NCBI GenBank assembly: GCA_900541915.1
Contig: UQLS01000001.1
Location: 62,001 to 126,000 of the forward strand
Direction: 5' to 3'
DNA: 64,000 bases
Source: an uncultured Phascolarctobacterium sp.
Lineage (GTDB): Bacteria; Bacillota; Negativicutes; Acidaminococcales; Acidaminococcaceae
In this document: piece after piece, positions 49,020-58,433 of the stretch
Layout: each line of letters starts with the position of its first letter
Position numbering within the stretch: the first letter of the stretch is position 1
The notes under the pieces: generated by a model
The model's input: the letters and a program-made list of their open reading frames with translations, nothing else
The model's database searches: none
Told to the model about the DNA's origin: nothing
Program-made: the position numbers and the translations under genes

Positions 49020-50345
49020 TTATATCTGTTCTGCTACCAATTCATAAGTAAAACCTTGTAAAATACGAACTTTAGTAAAGTCACCGATATGCAGATTATC
49101 AGCATTTTCTACAAAGATACTGCCGTCAATGTCAGGAGCTTCTCTATAGGAGCGTGCAACAGCAAGAGAAGGATTTTCTTCATCAAAACCTTCGATAACT
49201 ACATACAGTTCCTGGCCTTCCAAATCCTGATGTAATTCTTCAGATATCTCCGCCTGTAATGCCATAAGTTCATGATATCTGTTTTCTTTAACTTCTTCCG
49301 GAATTTGGTTAGGCATTGCTCCGGCTACAGTACCCTCTTCCTGGGAATATTTGAAAACACCGGCATTTTCAAAACGTTGAGCAGCCACAAACTCTTTAAG
49401 CTCTTCAAAATCAGCTTCGGTTTCTCCGGGGAAGCCAACAATAAAGGTAGTTCTTATTACAATACCTGGTATAGAAGTACGCAATTTTTTAAGCAATGCT
49501 TCTACCTGCTCTTTGGTATCGTAACGGTTCATGCTGGCAAGCAAAGAATTGCTGGCATGCTGTAAAGGCAAATCAACATATTTGCATACTTTGGGTAAGG
49601 TAGCGAAGGCTTCGATAAGTTCATCAGTAAAATTATTAGGATAGCAATACATGACGCGTATCCATTCGATACCTTCCAAATCATTTAAATCCTTTAATAA
49701 TTGCGGGAGCATCAGCTTACCGTATAAATCTTCACCATATCTGGTGGTATCCTGCGCTACAACGATAATTTCTTTGATGCCGGAGGCAGCCAGTTCTTTG
49801 GCTTCTGCCATAACTGCTTCATAAGGTCTGCTGGTATAAGGACCGCGCAGTTTAGGAATGATGCAGTAAGAACAGCAGTTATCGCATCCCTCCGCAATTT
49901 TTAAATATGCCATATATTCAGGAGTTGTAAGCATACGCGGCATTTCTACTGGCTGTTCAGCTGTATTTCTGGTCATATGCAATACTTTTTTGCCATCCAT
50001 GACTTGTTCAATAACCCAACTGATATCAGTAAAGCATTCTGTACCTACAAAAGCGTCTACTTCAGGAATGCTTTGAGCTAACTCATCAGCATAACGTTGG
50101 CTTAAACATCCGGTTACGATTAAATAACGACAGCTGCCTTGAGTTTTATATTCGCTCATTTGCAAAATAGTATTGATAGATTCTTCTTTGGCAGATTCAA
50201 TAAAGCCACAGGTATTTACGATAATAATATCAGCGTCAGCCGGATCGTTAGTTACTGTAAAGTTTTTCTCTCTGATAAGGCCGAGCATAACTTCGGAGTC
50301 AACGAGATTTTTAGGACAGCCAAGGCTGACCATGCCTAATTTCAT
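49020..50345 (-). CDS. rimO: Ribosomal protein S12 methylthiotransferase RimO
   Basis: I start at ATG 50345 (MKLGMVSLGC), which has GGAGGA upstream; an in-frame ATG 15 bases earlier lacks one. The 441-residue enzyme has the N-terminal cluster cysteines Cys10, Cys46 and Cys80 and the radical-SAM CxxxCxxC at Cys154, Cys158 and Cys161. A C-terminal TRAM domain follows. It adds a methylthio group to an aspartate of S12. The GCPKNLVDSE start separates RimO from MiaB. pgsA, its usual neighbour, is absent. Confidence 0.94.
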   Translation of the reverse strand: MKLGMVSLGCPKNLVDSEVMLGLIREKNFTVTNDPADADIIIVNTCGFIESAKEESINTILQMSEYKTQGSCRYLIVTGCLSQRYADELAQSIPEVDAFVGTECFTDISWVIEQVMDGKKVLHMTRNTAEQPVEMPRMLTTPEYMAYLKIAEGCDNCCSYCIIPKLRGPYTSRPYEAVMAEAKELAASGIKEIIVVAQDTTRYGEDLYGKLMLPQLLKDLNDLEGIEWIRVMYCYPNNFTDELIEAFATLPKVCKYVDLPLQHASNSLLASMNRYDTKEQVEALLKKLRTSIPGIVIRTTFIVGFPGETEADFEELKEFVAAQRFENAGVFKYSQEEGTVAGAMPNQIPEEVKENRYHELMALQAEISEELHQDLEGQELYVVIEGFDEENPSLAVARSYREAPDIDGSIFVENADNLHIGDFTKVRILQGFTYELVAEQI

Positions 50346-50360
50346 GAAACAGTCCTCCAA

Positions 50361-51341
50361 TCATTTATCATTACTGAATCTTACCAGATCCAGCCATTTT
50401 CTATTCAATTTTTCCTGTTCAGGATAGGAAAGATAAGTTGTATTCAGCCACAGTTTATTAGGATCTGCAGCTAGCCCATCTATTCCCTGCGGCAGCAGGA
50501 ACATAAAGCCAGTATTTTTTTCCAGGGAGATACGCTTAACAGCGGCATTTGTAATCAACCAGTCAATAAAATCTGTTGCTTCAGCAGCCTTTTTACTGCT
50601 GCTGAAAACTGCGGCACCATATAAATTAACAGGTGTTCCCTCTTCCGGAAAAACAACATAAGCAGGGAAATTATTTTCAAGATATTTAAAAACATAGCTT
50701 TGGCGTGTTAATGCAAGATCTGCATCACCGACAGCTGTCATACGTATGGGTGTAAAAGGAAATTTAGCATATTGACCAATAAAACGGTTAATATTCCATA
50801 AGTAGTTAAGAGAAATACTTTCTCCTAAACGTGAAGCAAAAGCTCCTAAAAAGTTTTGAGTACTGTTGCTGTTAGAAAGGTTTTCCAGAGCAATTCTGAT
50901 ATCGCTTCTGTCTTCTAAATCACTCCAGCCTTTTAAGTTTTCCTGACCAATTTTTCTGGCGTAACCTTGATTAATAAGAAAAACTGCCGGGTCATAGAAT
51001 GCGCCATACCAGCGCTCCTGACTGTCTTTGAACTCAATCGGCAGTCTGTCCCCTGCACTGCAAACAATTGGCTGCAATTTATTATCTGAACAAAAACCAT
51101 TCAGCGTACGTGTACCGCAAAGTACGATATCCGGTTCAATATCTTTTAATTCATATATGGCTTGGATAACAGTACCATCTTTTGATTGCTGATTATACTC
51201 GCGTACTATGCTTTCAGTAAAATCAGCATCCATTTCTGAATACAGGATAAGATCCGTATGACTTGCAGCTTTTTTGTCATTACTGCAGCCATAACAAAGC
51301 GGCAGACAAAGTGCCAGCAACATTATGATTAAACGCAACAT
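50361..51341 (-). CDS. Orphan extracellular solute-binding lipoprotein
   Basis: The start is ATG 51341 (MLRLIIMLLA), seven or so bases after GGAGGC. The 326-residue protein has a lipoprotein signal peptide ending LCYGC, so Cys19 would be lipidated. A periplasmic-binding fold follows, with LILYSEMDADFTES at its start, resembling family 1 iron/thiamine-type binding proteins. No permease or ATPase is near; it lies between ygiQ and rimO in a housekeeping run. The ligand is unknown, and it could work with a transporter elsewhere or as a sensor. Confidence 0.8.
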   Translation of the reverse strand: MLRLIIMLLALCLPLCYGCSNDKKAASHTDLILYSEMDADFTESIVREYNQQSKDGTVIQAIYELKDIEPDIVLCGTRTLNGFCSDNKLQPIVCSAGDRLPIEFKDSQERWYGAFYDPAVFLINQGYARKIGQENLKGWSDLEDRSDIRIALENLSNSNSTQNFLGAFASRLGESISLNYLWNINRFIGQYAKFPFTPIRMTAVGDADLALTRQSYVFKYLENNFPAYVVFPEEGTPVNLYGAAVFSSSKKAAEATDFIDWLITNAAVKRISLEKNTGFMFLLPQGIDGLAADPNKLWLNTTYLSYPEQEKLNRKWLDLVRFSNDK

Positions 51342-51354
51342 AAGTATGCCTCCA

Positions 51355-53205
51355 TTATTTGCGTTTATTAGACGTTTTTCGGAAATTACTGCGACGAAAA
51401 TCTTTGGAACGACCATCATCTATTAAGCACTTAGGTCCAGAACCAATTAAATCAGTACGATTACTGAGCCGCAAAGCTTCCAGAACAAGTGTTTTATTTC
51501 TAGGATTCTTATACTGCATTAAAGCTCTCTGCATAGCTTTTTCATGAGGATTATGAGCAGTAAATACCTTTCTGCCTGTATCAGGATCAACGCCGGAATA
51601 ATACATAGCAGTTGAAGCACTGCCAGGGGTAGGAATGAAATCCTGAACCTGCTGCGGATGATGTTTAATGTCACGTAAGAATTCCGCCAGTTCTACTGCA
51701 TTTTCCAGTGAGCAGCCTGGATGACTGGAAATAAAGTATGGAACAAGATATTGCGGTAATCCGATTTCCTTATTCTTTTTATCAAACATCCGCATAAAAC
51801 GTAAGTAGACATTTTTACCTGGTTTTTTCATGTAACGCAATACGGAAGGCGCTATATGCTCCGGAGCAATTTTTAACTGCCCACTGATATGATATCTGCA
51901 GAGTTCATCAAGAAATTCTAATTTTTCATCTGCCAGCAGATAGTCATATCTAATACCACTGCGGATGAATACTTTCTTGATTCCCGGCAAACTGCGTATT
52001 TTACGTAATAAAGAAATGTAGTCGCTGTGATCAGAATCAAGATTTGGGCATGGTTCAGGGAACAGACATTGCCTGTCCTTACATACGCCAACTTTTAATT
52101 GTTTGGCGCAGGATGGATGACGGAAATTAGCTGTAGGGCCGCCTACATCGTGAATATATCCTTTAAAGCCTGGAAGCTTAGTTATAATCTTTGCTTCGCG
52201 TAAAATAGATTCATGGCTGCGAGATTGGATAATACGTCCTTGATGAGCATGAATAGCACAGAAAGAACAGCTGCCAAAGCAACCACGGCAGCTTACGATA
52301 CTGAACTGCACTTCTTCTAATGCAGCAACTCCGCCTAAAGGTTTATAAGAAGGATGGCAATCGCGCATATAGTCAAGATCATAAATTGCATCCATTTCTT
52401 CCTGTGAAAGCGGATATGTTGGTGGATTTTGAACAATGTATTTTTTTGCGCCTTTCTGCAGTACATATTTACCGTAAAAAGGATCTTGTTCTTGGCTTTG
52501 CAATTTATAAGCGCGAGCAAAAAGTTCGCGTTTATTTTTTATTTCAGCAAAACCTGGCAGCTCAACAAATTCATCTTCCTGCAAATCTGGCTTTTTCTTT
52601 GAAGCATAAGCAGTACCACGAATATAGAGCATATCGCTAATCTGTGCTCCGCCTGCCAGATAATCAGCTATTTCAGTAACTTGCTGTTCACCCATGCCAT
52701 AAACTAAAAGATCTGCATTACTAACTTCTAATATAGATGGCAATAATTTATTTTCCCAATAATCGTAATGAACGAAACGACGCAGGCTAGCTTCTATACC
52801 ACCAATAATTACAGGTATTTCCGGCCAAAGCTTTTTAACCTGCTGTGCATAAACAGCTGTTGCATGGTCAGGTCTTTTTCCCATTACACCGCCAGGCGTA
52901 TATTTATCTTCACTGCGAGGCTTTTTAGCAGCTGTATAGTGACAAAGCATGGAATCAAGGTTACCACCGGAAATCATTACACCCAGACGTGGCTTACCTA
53001 GGGCAGCAAAATTCTGCGGTTTATGCCAGTCTGGCTGGCATAACAGTGCAACCTTATATCCTTTTGATTCCAAAACACGACAAATAACGGCTGGTCCAAA
53101 AGAAGGATGATCTACATAAGCATCACCACTTATAAAAAGAAAATCAATCTGTTCCCAACCGCGCGCCTGTATTTCTTCAGGTGAAATTGGTAAAAACTCT
53201 TTCAT
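51355..53205 (-). CDS. YgiQ-family radical SAM protein
   Basis: ATG 53205 follows CAGGAGA. The 616-residue protein has the N-terminal cobalamin-binding-like region with PDWHKPQNF near residue 59 and the radical-SAM cluster CFGSCSFC near residue 310. The long C-terminal DUF3362-like part ends in a basic tail (RRSNFRKTSNKRK). YgiQ is widespread in anaerobes and its substrate is not known. Like all radical SAM enzymes it would release 5'-deoxyadenosine, which the operon at 33822-39562 could recycle. Confidence 0.92.
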   Translation of the reverse strand: MKEFLPISPEEIQARGWEQIDFLFISGDAYVDHPSFGPAVICRVLESKGYKVALLCQPDWHKPQNFAALGKPRLGVMISGGNLDSMLCHYTAAKKPRSEDKYTPGGVMGKRPDHATAVYAQQVKKLWPEIPVIIGGIEASLRRFVHYDYWENKLLPSILEVSNADLLVYGMGEQQVTEIADYLAGGAQISDMLYIRGTAYASKKKPDLQEDEFVELPGFAEIKNKRELFARAYKLQSQEQDPFYGKYVLQKGAKKYIVQNPPTYPLSQEEMDAIYDLDYMRDCHPSYKPLGGVAALEEVQFSIVSCRGCFGSCSFCAIHAHQGRIIQSRSHESILREAKIITKLPGFKGYIHDVGGPTANFRHPSCAKQLKVGVCKDRQCLFPEPCPNLDSDHSDYISLLRKIRSLPGIKKVFIRSGIRYDYLLADEKLEFLDELCRYHISGQLKIAPEHIAPSVLRYMKKPGKNVYLRFMRMFDKKNKEIGLPQYLVPYFISSHPGCSLENAVELAEFLRDIKHHPQQVQDFIPTPGSASTAMYYSGVDPDTGRKVFTAHNPHEKAMQRALMQYKNPRNKTLVLEALRLSNRTDLIGSGPKCLIDDGRSKDFRRSNFRKTSNKRK

Positions 53206-53219
53206 TAACTGTTCTCCTG

Positions 53220-53978
53220 TTATCTGGTATATGTTTTAACTGCAACGCCTTTTTGTCCTTGTAAATTTTCTGGTACACCGTTGACACTAACACTCATAAC
53301 GCCGATATTACCGTATTTTACAATTAATTTATCTTTTGCTTCGAAGGTTTTCTTATCCTTTGCCTGCAGCATACCTACAAATGCTTCTTTACCATCTGCT
53401 GTTACTTCCAGCCAGCAGGAGCCGGAAGCTGACATTTCTACTGTAACTTTATCAGCTTTAACCGGTGGTTTTGGTGCAGCTTCAGGAATATTTTCGCTAG
53501 TAGTCTCAGTAGATGTTACTGATGATGCAGGTATCAATGCCATAATCTTAGGAACAGCCAAATACCCTGCACCAACTATCGCTATAACTGCTATTCCAGC
53601 AGCAATTTGTTTCCATGGAAGTTGTATAGAGGATAAAGAAAAGCCGGTTCCGCTGCCTAAACTACGTTGCTGTTTCAAAGAAATATTAAGCTTAACATTA
53701 TTTACTTCACGAATACCCTGACTCTTAATATCTTCAACATCAGCGCCTGTTTTTTGGGCTTTGTACATATCTACCAGTTCAGTACCGTTTAAGCCAAGAA
53801 AATTTCCGTAAGTACGAATAATGCCTTTAACGAACACTTCACCAGGAGCTTTATTATATTCATCATTTTCGATTGCTTCAATATAAATGCGGCGGATGCT
53901 GGTACCTTTTTCCACATCGTCATATGAAAGATTTTTAGCTATTCTTGCTGTTTTTAAAATCTGGCCAACACTTTCCAT
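53220..53978 (-). CDS. rodZ: RodZ-like cytoskeletal membrane protein
   Basis: ATG 53978 follows GGAGGAAG. The 252-residue protein has an N-terminal HTH_25 domain (about 1-75; LKTARIAKNLSYDDVEKGTS), a basic juxtamembrane segment and one membrane span (about 128-148). A Thr/Pro-rich linker leads to an extracytoplasmic DUF4115 domain (about 175-250). RodZ links MreB to the elongation machinery. It lies just downstream of ftsK, the ftsK-ymfM order of Bacillus. Confidence 0.88.
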   Translation of the reverse strand: MESVGQILKTARIAKNLSYDDVEKGTSIRRIYIEAIENDEYNKAPGEVFVKGIIRTYGNFLGLNGTELVDMYKAQKTGADVEDIKSQGIREVNNVKLNISLKQQRSLGSGTGFSLSSIQLPWKQIAAGIAVIAIVGAGYLAVPKIMALIPASSVTSTETTSENIPEAAPKPPVKADKVTVEMSASGSCWLEVTADGKEAFVGMLQAKDKKTFEAKDKLIVKYGNIGVMSVSVNGVPENLQGQKGVAVKTYTR

Positions 53979-53993
53979 AAAACTTCCTCCGTA

Positions 53994-56546
53994 CTACTCA
54001 TGTTTAAAAAAACGTTCTTCTATTTCCTGACGGGATAATATTACTTCACGCGGCTTACTGCCGGCAGATTGACTGACGATACCTAATTCTTCCATCATGT
54101 CAACAAGACGTGCTGCTCTGGTATATCCTATTCTGAACCGGCGCTGCAGCATGGATGAGGAGGCCTGTCCCATATCCACAACTAATTGCACAGCGCTTTC
54201 AAACAGTTCGTCTTCATAATAATCATTATTATTATTTTCGTTATTGCCATTATTTTTATTTTCACATTCAAGGGCCTGGGTGGTAACCTCTTCACTGTAG
54301 TTTACCGGTATGGACTGTTTAATAATAAAGTCAACAATACGGTTAAGCTCAGCATCACTGACAAATGCTCCCTGAACACGTACCGGTTTGTTATAGCCGA
54401 TAGGATAAAACAGCATGTCACCTTTGCCTAAAAGTTTTTCTGCACCGCCCATATCCAATATGGTACGGGAGTCAGTTTGCGAAGAAACTGCAAAAGCCAC
54501 TCTGGAAGGGATATTTGCTTTAACAATACCGGTAATAACATCTACAGAAGGACGCTGAGTTGCCAGTATAAGATGAATTCCGGCAGCACGAGCTTTCTGT
54601 GCTAAGCGTAAAATAGCGTCTTCTACGTCTACCTTTGCTACCATCATTAAGTCAGAAAGTTCGTCAATAATAATGACAATGAAAGGCATTTTTTCGTCTG
54701 CTTTCTGATTATAGCTGTTAATTTCGCGTACATGACTGTCTGCAAACATTTTATAACGGCGTTCCATTTCAGCAACAGCCCAATGCAGTGCAGAAGCCGC
54801 TTTTTTGGCATCTGTAACAACTGGTGTTAATAAATGCGGAATACCATTATAATTAGAAAGTTCTACTACCTTGGGGTCAACAAGAATAAGTTTAACGTCT
54901 GAAGGACTGGCCTTATATAGTAACCCGGCAATGATAGTATTAATGCATACAGATTTACCGGAGCCAGTTGAACCGGCTACAAGCAAATGCGGCATCTTTG
55001 CCAAATCAGCAGTAATGATATTGCCGCTGATATCCTTACCTAAACCGATGCAAAGCTTAGATTCAGCTTTCTGTACGTTAATATTATCAACTACTTCTCT
55101 AAAGTAGACAGGATCATTTTTGATATTAGGAACTTCAATACCTATAGCAGCTTTGCCTGGAATAGGAGCTTCTATACGTACTCCGGAAGCAGCCAGTTTT
55201 AAAGCGATATCATCGGCAAGGTTGACAACGGAGCTTACCTTAACGCCGGGCGCCGGTTCTAATTCAAATCTTGTAACAGATGGGCCTCTTGTTACAGCAA
55301 CGACTTTAGCCTTTACTCTAAAATCTGCTAATGTCTGCTCTAAGATTGAGCATTGATTCATAATATCGCTTTCATAAGAAACAGGATCAGTTACTTTAGG
55401 TACATCTAATAATTCAACAGACGGAAATTTATAGTTATTTTCCTGTGAATTAGTGTTTGCCTTATTATCAGTATCCATAGTTTTTACAGCTTCCGATGTA
55501 GCTGTAATTTCTGCATTATTATGATACTGCTTATCTGCACTGTCATAAATGGCAACGCTTGTCGGTTTAACAAGCTCTTCCTGTATTTTTGCTTGCGGTT
55601 CGGGTTTAATAATGACAGGTTTTTCTTCTGCTTGATTATAATCTTTATATGGATTATTAAATATAATATTTTCTGATTTAACTGAATCTGACTTTTGTTT
55701 TTCTTTTTCCTGTTTTACGGCTATATCATAATTGATAATAGGTCTAACAATAACAGGCTTTCTTTCTTCTTCCCACTCAGGTATCTCAACAGGATTTTCC
55801 TGGATGGCTTCTTTTACTTCTTTCTTGTCGTAGATGTTTTTCTTGCTGAAATTTAAAATACGTTTAAAGGAATGTTGATTATCAATTCCATCCGTAAACG
55901 CAGCAAACTCTTCCTGTTTATATACACTGCCTGATTTGTCATAGTTTTTCCTAAAAGGAGCATGCTGAACTGGCAGTGGCTCCGGCTTGGTGTATACTCT
56001 ATTTTTAGATGATGGGACAGCAATATCATTGTTCGGTTTATTATTCTTAGTAAATAACATTGCCAATAATTTTCTAAATGGTATTGCTGCATACAGAATA
56101 ATAAGCCAGCAAAGTGCTAATAAAATCCAAGTACCAGTTAAACCAATCAGTCTATGAAGCGGGAGAATAAAAAGTCCGCCAACAAATCCTCCCCCATTCA
56201 TCATCTGGTCAGGATATAATTCCTGATTTACAGGTACAAAAATATTATGCGCTGTACCTAACAGGCACAGCACAAAAATAAAGAACATACATAACTTTCC
56301 ATTAGTTAAAAATGGAAGTATATCGGCAGAAATAAATTTTATACCTAAAACAAGCAGAATAATCGGTAATAAGAAAGCTCCTTTGCCAAAAAAATACTGC
56401 TGGAATGTGTTAAATTCAGCGCTGAAAAAGGCTGTTGTTAAACCACAATAAGACAGAAAAGCATATCCTGCTGCAAAAATCATCAAAATTCCGCAGAGGC
56501 GCTTTAAAACTGTATTATTTTTCGCATTCTTTCTCTTTCTGAGCAA
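53994..56546 (-). CDS. ftsK: DNA translocase FtsK/SpoIIIE
   Basis: The best start is TTG 56546 (MLRKRKNAKN), spaced correctly from GGAG; an in-frame TTG at 56561 overlaps that site. The 850-residue protein has four N-terminal membrane spans (about 18-170) and a long variable linker (about 170-370). The motor domain has Walker A GSTGSGKSV near residue 525 and Walker B IIIDELSDL. A C-terminal gamma winged helix (about 785-850) would read KOPS/SRS. An Asn-rich stretch (NNGNNENNNND, 54218-54259) lies between motor and gamma domain. It pumps DNA at the septum. Confidence 0.94.
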   Translation of the reverse strand: MLRKRKNAKNNTVLKRLCGILMIFAAGYAFLSYCGLTTAFFSAEFNTFQQYFFGKGAFLLPIILLVLGIKFISADILPFLTNGKLCMFFIFVLCLLGTAHNIFVPVNQELYPDQMMNGGGFVGGLFILPLHRLIGLTGTWILLALCWLIILYAAIPFRKLLAMLFTKNNKPNNDIAVPSSKNRVYTKPEPLPVQHAPFRKNYDKSGSVYKQEEFAAFTDGIDNQHSFKRILNFSKKNIYDKKEVKEAIQENPVEIPEWEEERKPVIVRPIINYDIAVKQEKEKQKSDSVKSENIIFNNPYKDYNQAEEKPVIIKPEPQAKIQEELVKPTSVAIYDSADKQYHNNAEITATSEAVKTMDTDNKANTNSQENNYKFPSVELLDVPKVTDPVSYESDIMNQCSILEQTLADFRVKAKVVAVTRGPSVTRFELEPAPGVKVSSVVNLADDIALKLAASGVRIEAPIPGKAAIGIEVPNIKNDPVYFREVVDNINVQKAESKLCIGLGKDISGNIITADLAKMPHLLVAGSTGSGKSVCINTIIAGLLYKASPSDVKLILVDPKVVELSNYNGIPHLLTPVVTDAKKAASALHWAVAEMERRYKMFADSHVREINSYNQKADEKMPFIVIIIDELSDLMMVAKVDVEDAILRLAQKARAAGIHLILATQRPSVDVITGIVKANIPSRVAFAVSSQTDSRTILDMGGAEKLLGKGDMLFYPIGYNKPVRVQGAFVSDAELNRIVDFIIKQSIPVNYSEEVTTQALECENKNNGNNENNNNDYYEDELFESAVQLVVDMGQASSSMLQRRFRIGYTRAARLVDMMEELGIVSQSAGSKPREVILSRQEIEERFFKHE

Positions 56547-56568
56547 AATAACACACTCCAAAATAAGA

Positions 56569-58233
56569 TTATATTTCCATGATAATAGGCAGAATCATAG
56601 GACGACGACGAGTTTTCTCATACAGGAATCTACCCAGAGAATCTCTGATAGCAGATTTAATAGCAGACCATTCAGATACACCGTTTTCTTCGCATCTTTC
56701 CAGTGCAGCCTGTACTTTATCGCGAGCATTGTCCATCAGGCCTTCTGCTTCTCTTACGTAGACAAAACCACGAGACACAATATCCGGACCGGAAACTACA
56801 CGACAGGTTTCTTTTTCTATTGTCACTACAACAATCATAATACCATCTTGAGAAAGCTGTTTACGGTCGCGCAGTACGATATTGCCAACATCTCCAACAC
56901 CAAGACCGTCAACAAGCACTTTACCGGCAGGAATTCTGCCAGCAATACCAATGCTGTTGCGGGTTAATTCCACTACGCAGCCATTTTCGGCAATTACGAT
57001 ATTTTCTTTAGGCATACCTAAATCCTGCGCGAGGCCTGCATGTTTAATAAGATGACGATATTCACCATGTACAGGCATAAAGAATTTAGGTCTTACCAGA
57101 TTATGCATCAACTTGATTTCTTCACGGCTGGCATGTCCGGAAACATGCACACCATTAGATTTTTCATAGATAACGTCAGCACCAAGCTTATACAGATGGT
57201 CAATTGTACGAGCTACCAGCTTTTCATTGCCGGGAATAGGTGTTGCTGAGATAATTACAGTGTCGCCAGGCATAATATCAACTTTTTTATGGTCATTCAT
57301 AGCCATACGTGTAAGAGCTGACATAGGTTCACCCTGGCTGCCGGTAGTGATGATAACGATTTTATCAGCAGTATAATTATTGGTTTCGTCGATATCAATC
57401 AAAACACCTTCGGGAGCCTTTAAATAACCTAATTCCAAAGCAATATTTACAACATTTACCATGCTGCGGCCAATAACAGCCACTTTACGTTTGTATTTTA
57501 CAGCGCTGTCAATAACCTGCTGAATTCTGTGAACATTAGAAGAGAAGGTTGCAACGATGATTCTGTTCTTAGCATATCTGAATTCATCATCAAAAGTTTG
57601 ACCAACCATTTTTTCACTGGGAGTTACACCAGGACGCTCAGCATTAGTACTGTCTGCTAAAAGTGCAAGTACTCCCCTGTCACCGTATTCAGCAAATTTA
57701 TTGAATTCAGTTACCTGTCCGTCAACCGGAGTATGGTCGAATTTAAAGTCGCCGGTATGAATAACGGTACCGATTGGTGTATTGATAACTATAGAAACAG
57801 CATCAGGAATACTGTGATTTACACGGATAAATTCCAGATTAAATACACCGGCTTTTACTTTATCACCAGGTTTTATTGTATGAAGACCTTCAGAAGAAAC
57901 TCCATTTTCTTTAAGACGGCCTTCCAAGATTCCAAGAGTAAGCGCAGTACCGTAAACGGGCACATCAATCTGTTTTAATACATAAGGCAAAGCTCCGATA
58001 TGGTCTTCGTGACCATGGGTCAGGAAAATTGCTTTTACCTTGTCTTTATTTTCTATTAAATAGGTAAAATCAGGAATTACCAGATCAATGCCAAGCATAT
58101 CGTCTTCCGGGAACATCAAGCCTGCATCAATGAGGATAATATCATCACCGTATTTAAATACGGTCATATTTTTACCAATCTCACCTAAACCACCTAAAGG
58201 GATGATTTGAATTTTACTTTGATTTTTTGCCAA
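56569..58233 (-). CDS. rnj: Ribonuclease J
   Basis: The start is TTG 58233 (MAKNQSKIQI), seven bases past GGAGGTG; there is no ATG alternative. The 554-residue metallo-beta-lactamase/beta-CASP enzyme has the zinc motif His73-x-His75-x-Asp77-His78 (THGHEDHIG). Later it has the beta-CASP motifs and the VHVSGHAS segment. RNase J combines 5'-3' exonuclease and endonuclease activity in mRNA decay. It is the first gene of the long minus-strand run; two TATAAT boxes lie upstream at 58324-58319 and 58338-58333. Confidence 0.95.
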   Translation of the reverse strand: MAKNQSKIQIIPLGGLGEIGKNMTVFKYGDDIILIDAGLMFPEDDMLGIDLVIPDFTYLIENKDKVKAIFLTHGHEDHIGALPYVLKQIDVPVYGTALTLGILEGRLKENGVSSEGLHTIKPGDKVKAGVFNLEFIRVNHSIPDAVSIVINTPIGTVIHTGDFKFDHTPVDGQVTEFNKFAEYGDRGVLALLADSTNAERPGVTPSEKMVGQTFDDEFRYAKNRIIVATFSSNVHRIQQVIDSAVKYKRKVAVIGRSMVNVVNIALELGYLKAPEGVLIDIDETNNYTADKIVIITTGSQGEPMSALTRMAMNDHKKVDIMPGDTVIISATPIPGNEKLVARTIDHLYKLGADVIYEKSNGVHVSGHASREEIKLMHNLVRPKFFMPVHGEYRHLIKHAGLAQDLGMPKENIVIAENGCVVELTRNSIGIAGRIPAGKVLVDGLGVGDVGNIVLRDRKQLSQDGIMIVVVTIEKETCRVVSGPDIVSRGFVYVREAEGLMDNARDKVQAALERCEENGVSEWSAIKSAIRDSLGRFLYEKTRRRPMILPIIMEI

Positions 58234-58318
58234 AAAAAAACACCTCCAAATTTTTAGTTACGTACAAATATATAATTGATTACAATATTGTGTCCGAACC
58301 ACACTTACTCTTCATAAT

Positions 58319-58338
58319 ATTATACACTAAATATTATA
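58319..58338 (-). promoter_or_regulatory. Two -10-like boxes upstream of RNase J
   Basis: TATAAT occurs twice on the minus strand (58338-58333 and 58324-58319). The matching -35 regions are weak, so the true start is not resolved. The leader before rnj would be about 75 to 90 bases. Confidence 0.4.
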
Positions 58339-58377
58339 CAAAAAAAATAGAAAAGTATGTTTTTCCTAAAATATTAC

Positions 58378-58420
58378 CTTAAAAAAACACCTGAATTAGG
58401 AATTTGCCTAATCCAGGTGT
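58378..58420 (-). terminator. Rho-independent terminator of the TRAP operon
   Basis: On the minus strand the stem pairs ACACCTGG-type and ATTAGG-type arms (58387-58400 with 58407-58420, one mismatch). It is followed by seven T. It lies directly downstream of the permease stop codon. Confidence 0.9.
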
Positions 58421-58433
58421 AAGAATAATGTTT

